A stretch of 64,000 nucleotides of DNA from Acridotheres tristis (taxonomy: Eukaryota; Chordata; Aves; Passeriformes; Sturnidae), in NCBI GenBank assembly GCA_037013685.1, contig CM072884.1:103157548-103221547 (forward strand), read 5' to 3'. Positions 24,101 to 37,767 of this stretch are shown here, piece after piece (the stretch's first letter is position 1; each line of letters begins with the position of its first letter). The notes under the pieces were generated by a model that saw nothing but the letters and a program-made list of their open reading frames with translations, was not told where the DNA came from and did not search any database. A program made the position numbers and the translations under genes.

Positions 24101-25507
24101 ATATTACAGACTAGAGTTTGTTTTAATGTAAAGGAATCATCTATATCAAGCCAAAGTATCATGAAATCGGTGATGCAAAGGTTTGGAAGGAGGGAGATGT
24201 GTCTCCTGTTAGTGACCTCTGCCCTAGAGTGGTACTTCAGCTGGAACATATGACATGTAGTTTATCAGAATATAAATATCTTCTCCTGTTCTTTTACCAT
24301 GATGTACATTTTTGCATTGGCTCTGAGGTCAAAGAGGGTTTCCCACATCTTCCTAGAAAGTGCCAGAAAATGAAGTTGGCAGTCCTAGGTACTGATGGAT
24401 ATTATATTTATAGAAATAGTATAAATAATAGCAGAGATTTGTTCCCTACAGTAGCAAGACTTTCCTCCTGGTTTCAGGAATTTTAGAAAGAAAAGTGGAT
24501 TCTCCAAGTACTGTAGTTACATGGATCACATCAAACTAATATGAAACACTCAGATATTTTTCTCCATGCTGAGTATCAAAAGTTACAGCATGACTTTCAA
24601 GAGATGCCTAGGTAAGGTAGGAATTAACCTCTCTCAAATGCAAACATTTGTAGACTGATTTTTTCAGGAGATAATGTAAATTTTATTATTTGCTTATACC
24701 TCGTGCATATTGGGGTTGATTTTTTGCTGTTTGTTTCCATCTCTCACCATTTTTTAATCAACTTGCTGTTTATTTTGGGCTTTCTAATTATTTACCTTAT
24801 GAAAATTATGTACTTTTCCAGAACATGACAATTGCAAATATTGAACTGTCTTCTACCAGATAAAACTTCTATTTCAGCATATGTTAACGTTTTCCTGTCT
24901 GCCATACTGTGGCTCATTTTGGTTTCAACGTACTGAAATGCCCTGCTTGGTGTTTTACACAGGGCAGATGATTTTTAATGTGGGGACGTCAGGCTTTCAT
25001 TACAATTTCTATCATTTGCTTTTAGGTCTAGGGCTTCATAGAAGTATCAGGCCTGTTTGTGGGTGCAGAAGAGCCGGTGGACCACACACTCCTGTAGAGA
25101 ACAGCAGCTCTCCAAGGACAGGGTCCCCAGAGCTTGGTAAACATCTTAGAGTATCCTCACAGCTGTCATCCTCACTGCCATTAGGGCTTGAACTTATAAA
25201 GAAATTATTGCAACTGTAGGTAAAATCTTTACTTTGAGAGCTGGAAATTTTTTCCCTCTGTTGATCAAAGAGCTTTTATCAGAAAGGCTTATTTTCATGC
25301 AGTTATCTAAAAGAGTTATGGCTCGGATCCAAAAAAAGTTTGTGCTTATCTATCTTTGCATTCTGAATCAACATTGGCACATATGTGAGGGTAAATATGG
25401 GTATAGATAGATGGTAAAACTAAAATGATATAAAAATTTATATATACACATAGTGTTTGCAGAGACAACATTTGGAGGAGAGGTAAAATCTTTATAAACT
25501 CCACTTT
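24101..25507. other. Unique sequence, no gene seen
   Basis: Open frames at 24199-24486 (95 codons) and 24881-25219 (112 codons) have no recognised domain, and no flanking signals argue for exons. Nothing else is recognised. Confidence 0.5.
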
Positions 25508-25770
25508 AGCACAGAATTGCAGAATGGTTTGTGTTGTGAGGGTACTTCTGGGATTGTCTAGGCCAACCTCCTAGGCAGGGACTCTTTAACCTGACTAGGT
25601 TGCTCAGAGCCCACCCAACCTCACTTCAAGTCATAGAGCATCCACAATTTCTCTGGGCAAACTGTCAATATCTCAACACTCTCACTGTAAAAATAATAAA
25701 ATAAAAAATCATCCTTGCAACCTAAATGTACTCACTTTTAGTTTAAATTTTTGCTCTTTGTATCTTTTAT
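25508..25770 (-). mobile_element. CR1 LINE 3' end, antisense
   Basis: It begins with a decayed reverse complement of the CR1 tail (CACAGAATTGCAGAATGG at 25510-25527). It continues with GGCCAACCTCCTAGGCAGGG, a GTTGCTCAGAGCCC block and a TCCACAATTTCTCTGGGCAA block, all reverse complements of CR1 3' UTR words. The right part is eroded and carries an A-rich interruption near 25690-25710, but words such as CAACCTAAAT and TTAGTTTAAA still follow CR1 order. Non-coding. Confidence 0.85.
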
Positions 25771-25778
25771 TCCAAGAA

Positions 25779-25850
25779 ATAGAGAATGGTTGGGGTTGGA
25801 AGAGAGTTCTGGAGGTCATCTAGTCCAAGCCCTTGCTAAAGCAGATTCTG
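25779..25850 (-). mobile_element. Second CR1 3' end, antisense, tandem with the previous one
   Basis: A fresh CR1 3' terminus starts here: AGAATGGTTGGGGTTGGAAG at about 25783-25802, then a CATCTAGTCCAAGCCC block and GCTAAAGCAG. Because this is again the extreme 3' end, it must be a separate insertion from the neighbour on its left, in the same orientation. Only about 70 bases are clear. Confidence 0.75.
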
Positions 25851-27877
25851 CTTCCTTATACACTACAGAAAAATGAATCTTCTGCAACAGGCCTGACCTT
25901 TGTGTTTAAGTGTGTCATCTCTGATGACTTTTCTGAGATAATTTTGGCTACTTGTCTCTTCTGCTGGCACTAAAGATTCAATACAATTCAGGCAAAACCA
26001 CATGGTTCCATTCTAGGCCCCTCAAATTGACTTCGGGGTAAGGTACTCTTACTGCAAAAGATAGTAAGTGAGGGAAGGAAAAAAATAGATTAAAGAATGA
26101 AGAGGAGAGGAGCAGGCTGACTTGCATATTCAGGAATGTATCTGCATAGCTGGCAATTCAAAAAGCCTTATTTCTAGTTTAAGTTCAAGAGGTTTTGACC
26201 TGAAAATAATTGGTAAGAAAATTATAATCGTATCACAATATTTAAAAAACTTCTCAGACTAGAGATATCTATTAAGTTGTGAATACAAGCAGCTATTGCT
26301 TAGCTATTGCTTATAGAAAAAAAAAGGTAAACTACATCTCAGCTGATAGGGATGTATATCTATTCCCATGGCTATACCTTTCCATACAGAGTTCCAAGGT
26401 TTGGGTTAAAGGTGACTCATCTGACTTATGCCCTTCATTCTTTTACTTTTCCATTCATTAGATGACTTATCTTTAAAACATTTAGAGCTCAACTTCTCCT
26501 TTTTCTCTCAATAGGAATAGTAGTGATGATATCAGTTATTCCCACTTTCAAATTTTTTTAAAACCTGAGTTTTAGACAAACTTGCTAGCCAGAGTTCCAG
26601 TATTTTCTCATAACATTTACCTTTTATTGAATAAAATACACATTTTGAGTGGACAAATTGTCATTGCATCCCCAGGTACTTCCTACAGTGATTTCCATTG
26701 ACTGGAGTACATGAGCTTGTGAAAACAGAGATGATCGACTGCACTGAGTCAACAACACACTCATTATACTACCAGATGCTTTTATTTTCACATAGCAAGA
26801 GGAGCACTATGGACCACTGTTTTCTTTTTCTCCCAGAAGAATTTTTCAGCCTACTTATAATTCCAGAAATGAATGCTCTATTGCATATTTAAAGAAATTC
26901 CTGTCAAGACTTTCAGAAATACAGGCTGTGCTACACAGACACATTCTTTATGAATGTAGTGAACTCTCAGCATTTGCTTTAAGAGGTAATTCTGGGGAAA
27001 ACCAACAACAACGGCAACAATGAACAAACAACACCCCCTCCCCACCTTCTTCTCTCATGACAATAATATATTACCTGATTATTGCTTTTTGTAATCCATC
27101 ATTCCTCATGTCTCACTGTATGAACACAAATAACACTACCTGAACATCACCCCTGAGAGGTTATTTCTGTGCTTTCTCTGTGTTTACAAACAAAGTGTAT
27201 TGTTTTCCCTCACACATATGTTATTATCCTTCTCTAAGTACTTGTTAGAAATCGACTGTAATTTATCAAGTGCCTGTAATGGATGTTATGTATTTGGATA
27301 TAGCTGGATTTCTAAAGGTCATGTTTATTACATCTTTGGGAAGCCTGTTGTAAAAGTTTATCAAAGCCTTTCAGACCTGCTGATAGGTGTGGGAATATCA
27401 CCAGATTATTAATGCACTCTGCTTCTGCTGGTCTACTTGGCAAATGAGAAATGTGAAAAAAAAACCTCTGGTATTTTGTGCTTCAGGTTTAAGCTAAAGC
27501 AAGAGGCACAGAATGAACATGTTCTAAAAAATAGGCTGTGTACTGCTGAATGCTAAGAAGCAAACACATGGATTGAAAAGCTAATGTTTTAGTAAAGATA
27601 TAATATTTTCTTTTCTTTTCCTATTCAATTGAAAATTTTTTGTGGTGTCACACATAAACTTTTAAATATTTACTCATTATTCTTACTATCCTGGATTAAA
27701 TTCAGCTTTAGTACAAGAAGTGCCATCACATTAAACTAAGGAAGACGGGGAGAAATATAGATTTCCACATCTGTTAGAGAATTTATAGAAGTCATTAGAG
27801 CTGTAATAACGTATAATTATATAGTTCTGACTGCAGTCAGAATCAAGACAAGTAAATGCTGGTATGCTAATAGCATT
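25851..27877. other. AT-rich unique sequence, no gene seen
   Basis: Three short open frames (26279-26461, 26698-26892, 27200-27412) have no domains. A degenerate CAA-rich patch lies at about 27001-27036. Nothing else is recognised. Confidence 0.5.
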
Positions 27878-27910
27878 AAAAAAAAAAAAGGAAAAAAAAA
27901 AGAAAAAAAA
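27878..27910. repeat. Interrupted poly(A) tract
   Basis: Three A runs (12, 10 and 8 residues) are separated by GG and G. It could be a microsatellite or the tail of an old sense retroposed copy, but no parent body is recognised on its left. Confidence 0.9.
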
Positions 27911-28520
27911 TCTCAGTCTTTTATTCCTTCATGCTCATCAAACAGGTCAGGCAGTCAAGGGTGGATGCAACATGAGATGAATGTGTGAAAAGTCCCTTTT
28001 TGCAGACCAGCCAAACAACTTGTCTGTGTCACTGTTCAGCTGAATGTTTCTAGTATTTGCAATAAATGGAACCAAATTCAAAATATAAGCATGAAAAGTA
28101 CTTTTTAGAATGGTTGACGAGGAAGAAGGGAATTTCACTGTGTTCTTTACCTGTAGAAGGGTCTCAAATTTATGTACTTATTCCCACCAAACTGAAGGCA
28201 TTTTGGTCTTACACACTGCTGCATTGCTTGGAGCACTTCAGAGTGAGCTCTGAGACTGGCTGCTTGTGAGAGAGGAGAAACTATTTGCAGTTATGTTCTT
28301 TCTGCTTGGATCTGAGCTTTATATTGGAGATACATACATGAAGTCATGTGAGAACTAAGAGCACTAAGAGCAGAGCAATGATTACATAGCACTACACAGA
28401 AGGCAAGTATATTTTCATTTCTTTTTCATGTATCATTTAGTGCTCAAGGCTTTCATTTTGCATATCTCTTAAGTAATCAAGGTGTACAGACAGAAGAGAA
28501 ATTATAAATAAATGACAAGA
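27911..28520. other. Unique sequence, no gene seen
   Basis: Two open frames on opposite strands (27947-28138 minus and 28066-28269 plus, 63 and 67 codons) overlap and show no domain. Confidence 0.45.
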
Positions 28521-28544
28521 GAAAAAGAAAGAAAGAAAGAAAGG
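28521..28544. repeat. (GAAA)n microsatellite
   Basis: About five tandem GAAA units with slight irregularity at each end, within a purine-rich stretch. Confidence 0.9.
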
Positions 28545-29448
28545 ATGAAAAAGAAGCATGAAAGAAAATGTCAGTAAGAAATACCAATTGGAACATTGTC
28601 ACTCTCTTGCACTCAGATCAGGTATCCTCGAGTTTCAGACATAATTTGTGTATCTTGTAATGAGAGGGGAGCAGAAAACAGCAGGCAATTACATTTAATC
28701 CTTGGGAATTCCAGCTTCTGCCAGTTAATTAGTATGTGATAGGATATCTAGAACTGAAAAGCTAACAGGGAGAAGGATCACAATCAGGTCTGCAGCAGCC
28801 TTCCATGGCCCCTGGGAGTGCTATGCCCTTTCATTGCCTAGGGAATGACCCAAGCAATAGTGCCTTCATTCTTTACAGTAGTGTTGCTAAAAAAACTTCA
28901 TTTTAAATCCCTACTGTAATTTTAAGGTACTGTTTAATACAGAAATATAATACTCTAGTATGACATCATTAGCGCTGGCTGTTGTCATGTCTTCTGGACT
29001 GATCGCATCAGACCAGAAAATAGATAAATATTATGGGCACATCATCTCTCTGATCACTGCAATATTTTTAATAGTCTTTTTTTCTGTTGTTGTTACATCT
29101 CAGAAAGAATCTTTGAAGGTAAAATCCATTTTCCATCTCCATCAAGGTCTTTTATATTTTTTCATCTGTACTTCAGTTGTGTAGACTGATATTTCAGATT
29201 TCTTAGTCATTCATTTTGGGACAAATACACTAAAAACTATGTATATAACCACCATATTCTTATTGCAACATTGCATATTTCTAAGATTTTTCGAGACATT
29301 AATCTGTTGGTCAGAAATTGAAAATAACAATACTTTGGAAGAAGCTAATTATCTTGAAGCCTATATTCCTGCCATGGAAACCTGGTGTCCAAATTCACAA
29401 GATAGACACTTCATCTCAGCTGTAGAGAAAGCAAATTTGATAGTATGT
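28545..29448. other. AT-rich unique sequence, no gene seen
   Basis: A 74-codon ATG-initiated open frame at 28960-29184 includes a hydrophobic stretch (ISLITAIFLIVFFSVVV) that would pass for a membrane segment. T-rich DNA gives such segments readily, and no family or supporting signal is visible. A 77-codon frame at 29239-29472 runs into the CR1 on its right. Confidence 0.4.
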
Positions 29449-29690
29449 AATCACAGAAGCACAGAACGCTGAGTTTGGAAGAGACTGGTGGATGTCAACT
29501 GCTGGACTTTTCTCCAGCAAGGTGAGTTGGAGCCATGTCCAGATGGCTTTTTAATATCTCCAAACTTGAAGATGCCACAGCCTGGGCAACCTGTGCCAGA
29601 GCTTAGTCATCCTCAGAGTGAAAGTGTTTCCTGATGTTCAGAGAGAACCTCCTATGTTTCAGTTTGCTCCTGTTGCATGTCCCTTAAGGA
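29449..29690 (-). mobile_element. CR1 LINE 3' end, antisense
   Basis: The plus strand starts with the decayed tail (ATCACAGAAGCACAGAA at 29450) and GAGTTTGGAAGAGAC. It then follows reverse-complement CR1 order through CCTGGGCAACCTGTGCCAG (29582-29600), a CCTCAGAGTGAAAGTGTTTCCTGATG region and TTTCAGTTTGCTCCTGTTGC near 29658-29677. It belongs to a different CR1 subfamily from the copies at 3.3 and 24 kb, judged from the last block. Only the 3' UTR is present. Confidence 0.87.
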
Positions 29691-32600
29691 GAGCATGACT
29701 CACCCGGACACCAACATTCAGGAGATGTATATGATGAGTTTCTTCATGCTGTGCTTCAGGCATTCATATGGAACTAACATTTCATGTCCCTTCTGCATAG
29801 ATAAAAGAGCAGGTACTCTGAAGCAAGTGGCTGAACTTGATCACTTATATCCTGAATGGTTTCCTGCACTGCAGGATATCCTGAGTAATAATTCCTTAGT
29901 GGTACCTCTTGAATTTAATCTCCACTGGATAAAACACTTAAATATTGCTTGCAGCAAGAACTGAAATTATGGGCTTATAGATGTGCACCACGGCTAAAAA
30001 TATTATCCATCCTGCCCAGTGTGTTGCATATGGTGTATTTTAACAACACGAGAATATTGTAGGGAAAAATGGTCGATACACCACAGTTCGGTGATTAAAC
30101 CAATAATCTAGCAGAACAGGGATGTAAATTCAATCTCTTCAATTTAAGCAGAGATGGGATCAAAGCCTAGTTCTTGCCAGTTTTTAACTGCAGCTTCCAT
30201 ATTTCAGCTTTAGAATCTTACCTTAGTTGTGGTCCCTAAATCCAAGAGGAGACTAAGAGTAATATCTTCCTCTTACCTTATCCTGCATGCAAGGCTTAGG
30301 ATTCAGAAAATATCTTCTTACATTAATGAGGAACCTGTTCATCTAAATCAGGCATGCAGACACTGCTTGGCCAGAGGTTGCCAAGTGGGAAACTCTATAG
30401 AACTTGGTTTGCAGTGATGGAGTATCTTTGTTGGCTGAGCTTTTTATCTTCGTTGGTTCTACCTTTTGGTATAGCACCATCTAAAGATTATTACCTTCTC
30501 TCCAAATATACAGTGCTAAAATCCTTTCCAGCTCTTAACACCTTCCAGCTCTTATCAGCCAGTCTCCAGACACCAGCTCCAACCTCCTGAACAAAGCATT
30601 TGCCAGCAATGCCAGTGTGTACCTTGCTTAGTCCCTCTTAGATGTAGAGTTTGATAAGACTGGAACAGTGTTCATTGAGCTGATTACATGTGTATATGTG
30701 TCTATGTGGATATGTGGATATGTATATAGAGTCTCTTATAGGGTCTTATTTCTATTTCATGTTACCCTTATGGCCTTTTATCAGAGTTTACACAGTTATT
30801 GATGATGTCTTGTTGTAATTATGTAGAAGTAGGTATTGGATCTAACAATTAATGGAAATACATTCCTTTATCTACAAATCATCTACAGTATTACAACGTC
30901 AAATTTTAGAGACACCTAATTTTAAATGTAATTTTTTGAGATATAAGTTTTGAGGTTAAGCAACTTACATTGTTATGAGAAGAAATATTTACTAATAGGC
31001 TAACTTTTTTAAAAGGTTCAAAAAAGTCTAGTGGCCTTCATGATGACTGATAGGTTCCCAGTCAGAGCCCTTCCCTTTTCCTCCTTACACTACCCCCATC
31101 AATATAAAACCTGTTTGAAGCCAGCTAAAAAAAAGACAATAGGTATGGGATTCAATTCTGGACTTAGATTAGATTCTACATACAAAGCTCATCTCCAATG
31201 AATGTCCCCATAGAAATGCTGCTAGACCTTTACTTAATCTAGAAATCATGTGGAGAATTGTCATCTCTGGTCTTCCATATTTACTCATGCTTACAACTTT
31301 CTTTGAGCACACTCTCTACCCTTTCCTTGACACTATTTAACATTTGGAAGAGCATATTTTCCTAATGACAAAAAAGAAAATTGTCTTACCATCTATTCAT
31401 GAGATGTAACTTCCATAGAAAATGATGGTATCTTTTTCCTGTATAGACATTGCCTCATACAGCCTATACTTAAGTAAAGGATCTATGCAATCATGAGAAG
31501 TATAAGTACAAGGTGAAGCAAAAAAGTAGAACTAGTCTTAGTTATTCCTCAGCTATGAAGCCTACTCTGTGGTCTTCTCATTAATGTCTAGACTGCAAAC
31601 TAGAGAAAAGCTGAGTAATAAAAAAATTAATTTATTTTGATTGAAAACAGTTCTTTAAATTATTTAATTTCATCCAAGTTGTTTAAGCACTAGAGGAAAC
31701 CAAACATGCTAAGATAAGCTTCATAATGTTTCAGTTCAGATTAGACAGTAAGGAAACATTTTCTTCTTCCTTTAAATATGGGTGTATCAGAGATATAACG
31801 AGGTGGAAACAAAGATCTTGCATGATAAATTCATTGGGATTAATCATGTCTTTTCTGTGAAAATGTTTTAATATAATTAAATGTGAAATAGTTTCAAGCA
31901 ATTTTATAGCTATTTGGTTTATGTTAGGTAATAAATAAATGATTGTAATTAATGGAGGACTGAACATTTCAGCACATCCACCTGGGGCCTAACAGACTGA
32001 AATAAAAAACTCCCCCAGTTTTGTATGTCAAGGTATATTCAATCAACCCAGTAACAGCCCTGGATCTTTTTTAAAAACTGACTGTATAATCCTGGGAAAT
32101 GATCAGTAATCTCTAGGTTGGGAACATTATCTAAAACCTTACAAGCATATAATGCATTTTGTACTTTCGATTGCCTTTGATAAGCAATATTTATGTAGTG
32201 GCAAAAGCCAATCTAGTGCTTTTTTTTCTTCTGATGATCTTGATGTTGTCTTTACTTCTAAGAAGCCATAATGCAATACTTTTCATTGAAATTATGAGGG
32301 TTTTTTTAAGAATGTAAAGTGAAGAATATGCCAAGCCATTATTTAAAAAGTATCCGTGGCCTAATTTTGGAAACCTGGAAAATATATACAGATTCTTAAT
32401 GGGATTTTTTGTAAAGCAGTTATTGTAGAAGTGGTATGGTTTTGAAAGGTCTTTTTAGCTTCAAATAACTAAAAGTACATCTATCTAGCACATAATGTAT
32501 CTTCATCCTGAAGTAGTGGGTTTTTTTAAAAAAAGAAGTCATGAAAGAGAAACTGATTGAAAACTAATGTCACATGTCCAAGATTTAAATTTGAGTACTA

Positions 32601-35293
32601 TAGAAGTTTCATTAGGATAAAAAAGCTGTCTTCTTTTTCTGTTGATATTATCTTACTGGATTAATAAGTTTAGCAAAGAAAAGATGGTACTTTCCAGTGC
32701 TTAAAGGATGGGAAAGGTTCTTGGGGCTTAGAGGAATAAGGACACAAAGATTCAGTAGGTGGCACTCTTTCCTTTGAATATTTTCAGCGCCAAAATCTTA
32801 AAATTTTTGAAAGCTAGTGCCTTTTAAAACGACCTTACAATAAAGAGGTACCCTCGAGTGGTTATTCTAGATTGAATGGGAGGCTTTAGAAAAAAACATG
32901 CTTGTCCTAACCAATTATTGTATCAGAAAATTATACTCTATTAACTTCCATTTGCTCAGTTGTGTCAGTTGGTTATCATTCCTTTTCCAAAATCTGGAGA
33001 ATCGTTGTTCTCCTAGAAACAATTGCGTTATCTCTCAACAGATATTGCAATGAATTTAAGAAAGTGCAGATCCTTGTAACACTATATTTATGATACCATG
33101 TTGTTTTTTAGGATCCTTGAACAATGAGTGGATTACAAAAGCTCAGTAATTTTTGTCTGGTTAGGACTTGTAGAACCTAGATTCACCCTTTCTTAGAAAA
33201 AAAATCACATTTTCTTAGGAAAACAGTGTGTTTGCCTCAAGTTATCAAAGTGATCTGACATTTTAAGAGCTGACAGATGCTTCTCAAAGCTAACACAAAT
33301 TCAAGACTTTTTCACAGACCTGAACAGATAGTTGTATTCTTATTTAACTAGACAAGATGTAAAAGACAGTATGAGTATAAACAGAAAGTGGTTGGGACTG
33401 GTCAAATCAAAGAAAACTTTAGTGCTGATACATGTGTTCTCAGAAATGAATGCGCATTTACACACATAGAGCTTTGAAATACTGCCCATTAAGTTTTGTT
33501 TTCTCTGCCAGTTCATCTCAATTACTTTACTTTTTGTGTATTTACTGGTGCTATAAGAAGCAAGACTCACACAACTTTCCTGCCCTGATACACACTGGAT
33601 AAGGTGTGGCCCAGTGGAATGCTCTAGGAGGAGCCCAGAAAGATGACCCAAGGTACATGAAATGTCACTACAAACCATATTCAACTTTCCAGCATGGCTC
33701 TTGTGTATCTCCCAGTCTAGCTCTTCTGGTAGTTGGTAGCATTCAAAGACTAAATGTAACTGTTGGGTTTATTCATCCATGACAAATCTTTTGCAGATTT
33801 GCCATTTCATTCCCCTTTGGTGTTCTTGTATCTTAACCGAATTACAACTCCAATACTAATAGTGCTGAAGTAAGAATGAGGTTTATTATACAGACACTTC
33901 TCTTTTACTCCTCTAGGCACTGACATAATTTCTCTATTGAAGAGCACTTTTTCTTTAAAATTCATATTTGCAAGATGTCTTCTCATTACTATGATTTTCA
34001 GTCTTATAGTTGTATTTCAAGGACAAGTGCACACTTTTGTTCAGGCTAATTTTCCAGAGACAATGTGCTTCAAAGTGAGATTTATTCCTTCTCTTATACA
34101 ATTAGTCTTACTTAACTAAGTTTCCATTTTAAGACCTATTTTCTTCCCTTCATGTGAATGTTTAAGAGAAGTGAAGGATTATTGAATTGAATAAATGTAG
34201 GAGTTGGGCTAGTCTGTTTTTACTCCTAACAGTTTTTTTACTAGCAGAAAATACCCACTATATGGTCTGTGAGGTACTGAAGGAAAATAGTTGCTTTCAT
34301 GCTGTAAGAATTCAGTTGAATGTATTTGTAGTGCTTTTCTCTCTTCTCTGTACAAAGTGATTAGATACCATCTTGGCACTGTCTGGGAAATAGAAAAAGT
34401 CAGGAATACAACTGCCCAGTTTCTAAGGCCTGCTTCATACAATGCTGTGGAGCTTTCTCTGATGGGTGATTACATTTTGGATAGAGGTTGGGGTGCTGAC
34501 CTTGGCCTACAGAACCTGATATGATTTAAGGCCTGGATTGGTGGTACAATCACAGCTGAAATTATGTCCCCTTCTGAAGAAAGGGTAAGTTGGTGTTGAG
34601 TTATCTTTCTTGTTAATCATTATTTGAGGGTAAGGAAGCAAACTTAAATCGGTCAAGTTGACATGTTGGTTATCTGTTATGAGTTTTGAAATACAACTAA
34701 GATGGACAAAAATATAGAGAGCACATTTATGTTTTGGAAATAAATACTGACTTTACTTCTGCACTATGGGTGGTACTGTCCAGTCACTGAATATTCACAC
34801 AGACGATTTACTCATGCAAGAATAAGTGTTGAATTAAAAAATGGTCCAGTAAGAAAGAAGTATCCTTATAAAGGTTTGTACCACAGGACACTTTGCTTTC
34901 TGTTCTCAAAATACTCCTTTTGCTGGCATTCTCAACCTTCATATCCATAAGCCGAAAAACATGAGATATTACATAAAGCTAAGCAGGTTACAAGCAATAG
35001 TAGTCTAGAATCCTAACAGATAGTATCACACTTCCCAAGTTAAAATACATTAATGCAAAATGTTAAGATTCCAATTTTCAATGCATTAAAAATATGATGT
35101 TGTTTCCTTTACCCCACGATTTTTTAACATATGATGAAAATATTTCTTCTATCCAGGAGTTTTGTAAGTAGGACTTAATCAAGATCAGGCATCAGAACAT
35201 GGTCTGTGTTAGCTCTTAAAGGAATTTCAATACATTGCCTTCAAAACATTGAGTCTTTGAATTTGTCAGGAGGAATAGCTGACTTATTATTAA
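29691..35293. other. AT-rich unique sequence, no gene seen
   Basis: This is one of the longest stretches without a recognised element. Open frames of 60-114 codons (the largest antisense at 33340-33684) are scattered with no domain or splice context. Bases 31968-33339 have none at all. A TATGTG-rich degenerate repeat sits at about 30687-30728. Confidence 0.5.
30687..30728. repeat. Degenerate TATGTG/GGATAT repeat
   Basis: Overlapping words TGTGTATATGTG, CTATGTGGATATG and TGGATATGTATA form an imperfect 6- to 8-base repeat of alternating character. Confidence 0.65.
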
Positions 35294-35321
35294 TTTTTTT
35301 TCTTTTTTTTTTTTTTTTTTT
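35294..35321. repeat. Poly(T) tract with one C interruption
   Basis: A run of T8, a single C and T19 or so precede GTCACAA. Simple repeat. Confidence 0.93.
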
Positions 35322-37433
35322 GTCACAATAAAAGGAAAGCTGTACTTACCTCAGTCTTTCTGTTGATCTTTCTAAGGTTTAAAATTTCAGATTCCTTGGG
35401 AATGAAGTAGTGTGTGAAGCATTTCACACTTCTTAAAACTGCCCCCAGTGATATGGAGAAGCTGATTATAGTCAAGTCTGCTTTCCTTGCATTCACTGTG
35501 CATTCTTTTAACACTCAATATTTTACAATCTACCTGCACAGCACCAGAAGTGCCAAGAATGTTGGATAGTTATGTGATGTTAGATTTGACAGAAGCTTAA
35601 CATTGGTTTCTGCTATTACTCCTGATGCCTAAAATGAGCACCTGCTTGAATCTGTTTGATCTGAACAGGTATTCAAGGGTGCAGGTATTTGAACTTAAAG
35701 AAAATAGAAAAAATATTATGAAATGAAGACGTGCGTGTATCAAACATCTGACATATCATGCCACCAGCTGGAAAAAAAAAAATTCTTGGTCCTTGTCTGA
35801 GGTATTTTGTTTCACATCAGTCAAACAGATACCAAAGAAAGCAACCTTTCATTTGGAATCAGCAAAGCTCTGTGTCATCACTAAGATTTCCAGGCTCACC
35901 CAGGAGCTGATCAGCAGTGCAGCCAAGCACTAAGAAGTCCTCTTGAATAGTTGGCACCAGACCAGAAGAGACACAGAGCTTGGAGAGTTCCGAGTTGTTG
36001 GGGGTTTTTTAACTAGAAAAAACAAAACAGCAAAAAGGCCAAATCTGAAAGTCAGAATCCAGACTACTTCTTAAACTGCACTAATCCAGATTTTGTTCAT
36101 GCTTCAAGTTATCCAGAGATAACAAATCTGCATGAGAGCTAGGTAAGATTTCCCTTTCTGCAGCTACTTATTTCAGGAACGAAATATTGTTTAAAACTTA
36201 AGAATATAACTTACTTTAAATTCAGAATGTTCAATATACCTGCATGAAAGAGTGAATTATTGTGGTTTATATGAATTGAGATATTGTAAAAGAAGTGCAA
36301 AACTATTCCAGATGTGATACTTGATAGGAAAGGGCACTTAGTATTCTTTTTAATTCATCCATAGAACATCTGAGTATCCTTAGTCAGCTGGTTTTGAAGT
36401 TAAACATAGAAATTAGCACACAGAGGTTTCACTTCAGAAAACAGAAATTCAGCTTTTAATTTAGGTCACTTTATCTCTGCTTCCTTCCTGTGTACTCACT
36501 TTCAGAAGACTGGAACATAATGTGACTCAGCTTGACTCTCCTGGCAGTACCTCCTCAACAGAGGTTCAGTGTTAAGACATTTGCAGGTCAGAGCTGATGA
36601 GCACTGGTGGGGCATGGCAAATGTTAGTGTGTCTATCTGCTTAAAGTCAGAGTTATTAGTGCTTTGCTTTTTATGAGGATAAGTTCATTCTTTGTCTTAT
36701 TTTTCTGTTATTCCAATAATTAACTCATCGTGACATTCTATTTAATTAATGGCCCTTTTTTTGACCTAATTCTTTCTGCAAACATCTCCCCTTAGCCTGT
36801 GTTCCAGATTAGTATGTAAAAGACTTTCTGCTGCTTTCTGCTTTAACACTTTACCAGTCAAATGATTATTTCTGCTTTTAACTGGATTTTTAGCCTTGAA
36901 GTGGGTCAGTGTCATGTGCCAACCTAAATTAGTTCTATGCAAACATGCATACACAAATGCAGGTGCTTTACCTGTGGAGCAAAGCATTTGGATAATAAAA
37001 TTGATTCAGGTAACTCTGGGAGCATGCTCTTCAGTAGCAGGGATGTAAGCAAATATCCAGCATGTCACTTTTCACAGGCCTTCTCTTCTTCACTTTTCTG
37101 ACATGTGCCTAAAGGAGTCATCAAGAGACAAGTGTTGCTTTGAGGAGAATAGTAGTAAAATGACATAAGTGAGTAGAGGAGAAAGAGACATCAGATAATA
37201 CTTCAAATAGAAGGTGGAAAGCTACACAGACTCCAGCAGCACGAAGCAACCTTAGTACATGGTCGTCCTGCATTGAAAAAAAGAAAGCTCCAATAGAACT
37301 GTGACAGCAGGAAGTAACAAAACAGAGTTTGCCAAGTAAAGATTTTATGATTTCTTTTTGGCTTGTCTCAGGGACAGGAAGAGAGCACTCTCCAGCTTTT
37401 CAAAACTGAGCGTTTGCATCATAAAGAACATAC
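35322..37433. other. AT-rich unique sequence, no gene seen
   Basis: Two antisense open frames (35323-35514 and 36766-36987, 63 and 73 codons) lack domains. Bases 35515-36765 have no frame over 60 codons. Confidence 0.5.
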
Positions 37434-37452
37434 TTTTTTTTTTTTTTTTTTT
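37434..37452. repeat. T19 homopolymer tract
   Basis: Nineteen consecutive T residues after TAC. Simple repeat. Confidence 0.93.
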
Positions 37453-37767
37453 AATCTGATTGTAAAGCTAAAACTCATTTTGCCTAAATGCACCAAAACT
37501 TTATCAATAAAAGCATGTTCATGTCAGCACGTGTAAAATATTTCAAATTTTTCTGAGTAGAACTCTGAATATTACTTATCTTAATTTTAAAATGATCAAG
37601 TTATAGTACTTTGTTTTTTCCTTGGGATTGATCTACTAGCTGATTTTTTATATTTCCTGTGTTTTTTACATATTATCACAAGATTTACTCAGTTACATAC
37701 TGCATATTACATGGCTTATCTGCATGTTCCTTTACATCTGGGCAGCAGGGACACAATGGAAAGAATA

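Noticed and set aside
29677..29964. 95-codon ATG frame
   Set aside because: It starts inside the antisense CR1 fragment and continues into unique DNA with no domain or conservation evidence.
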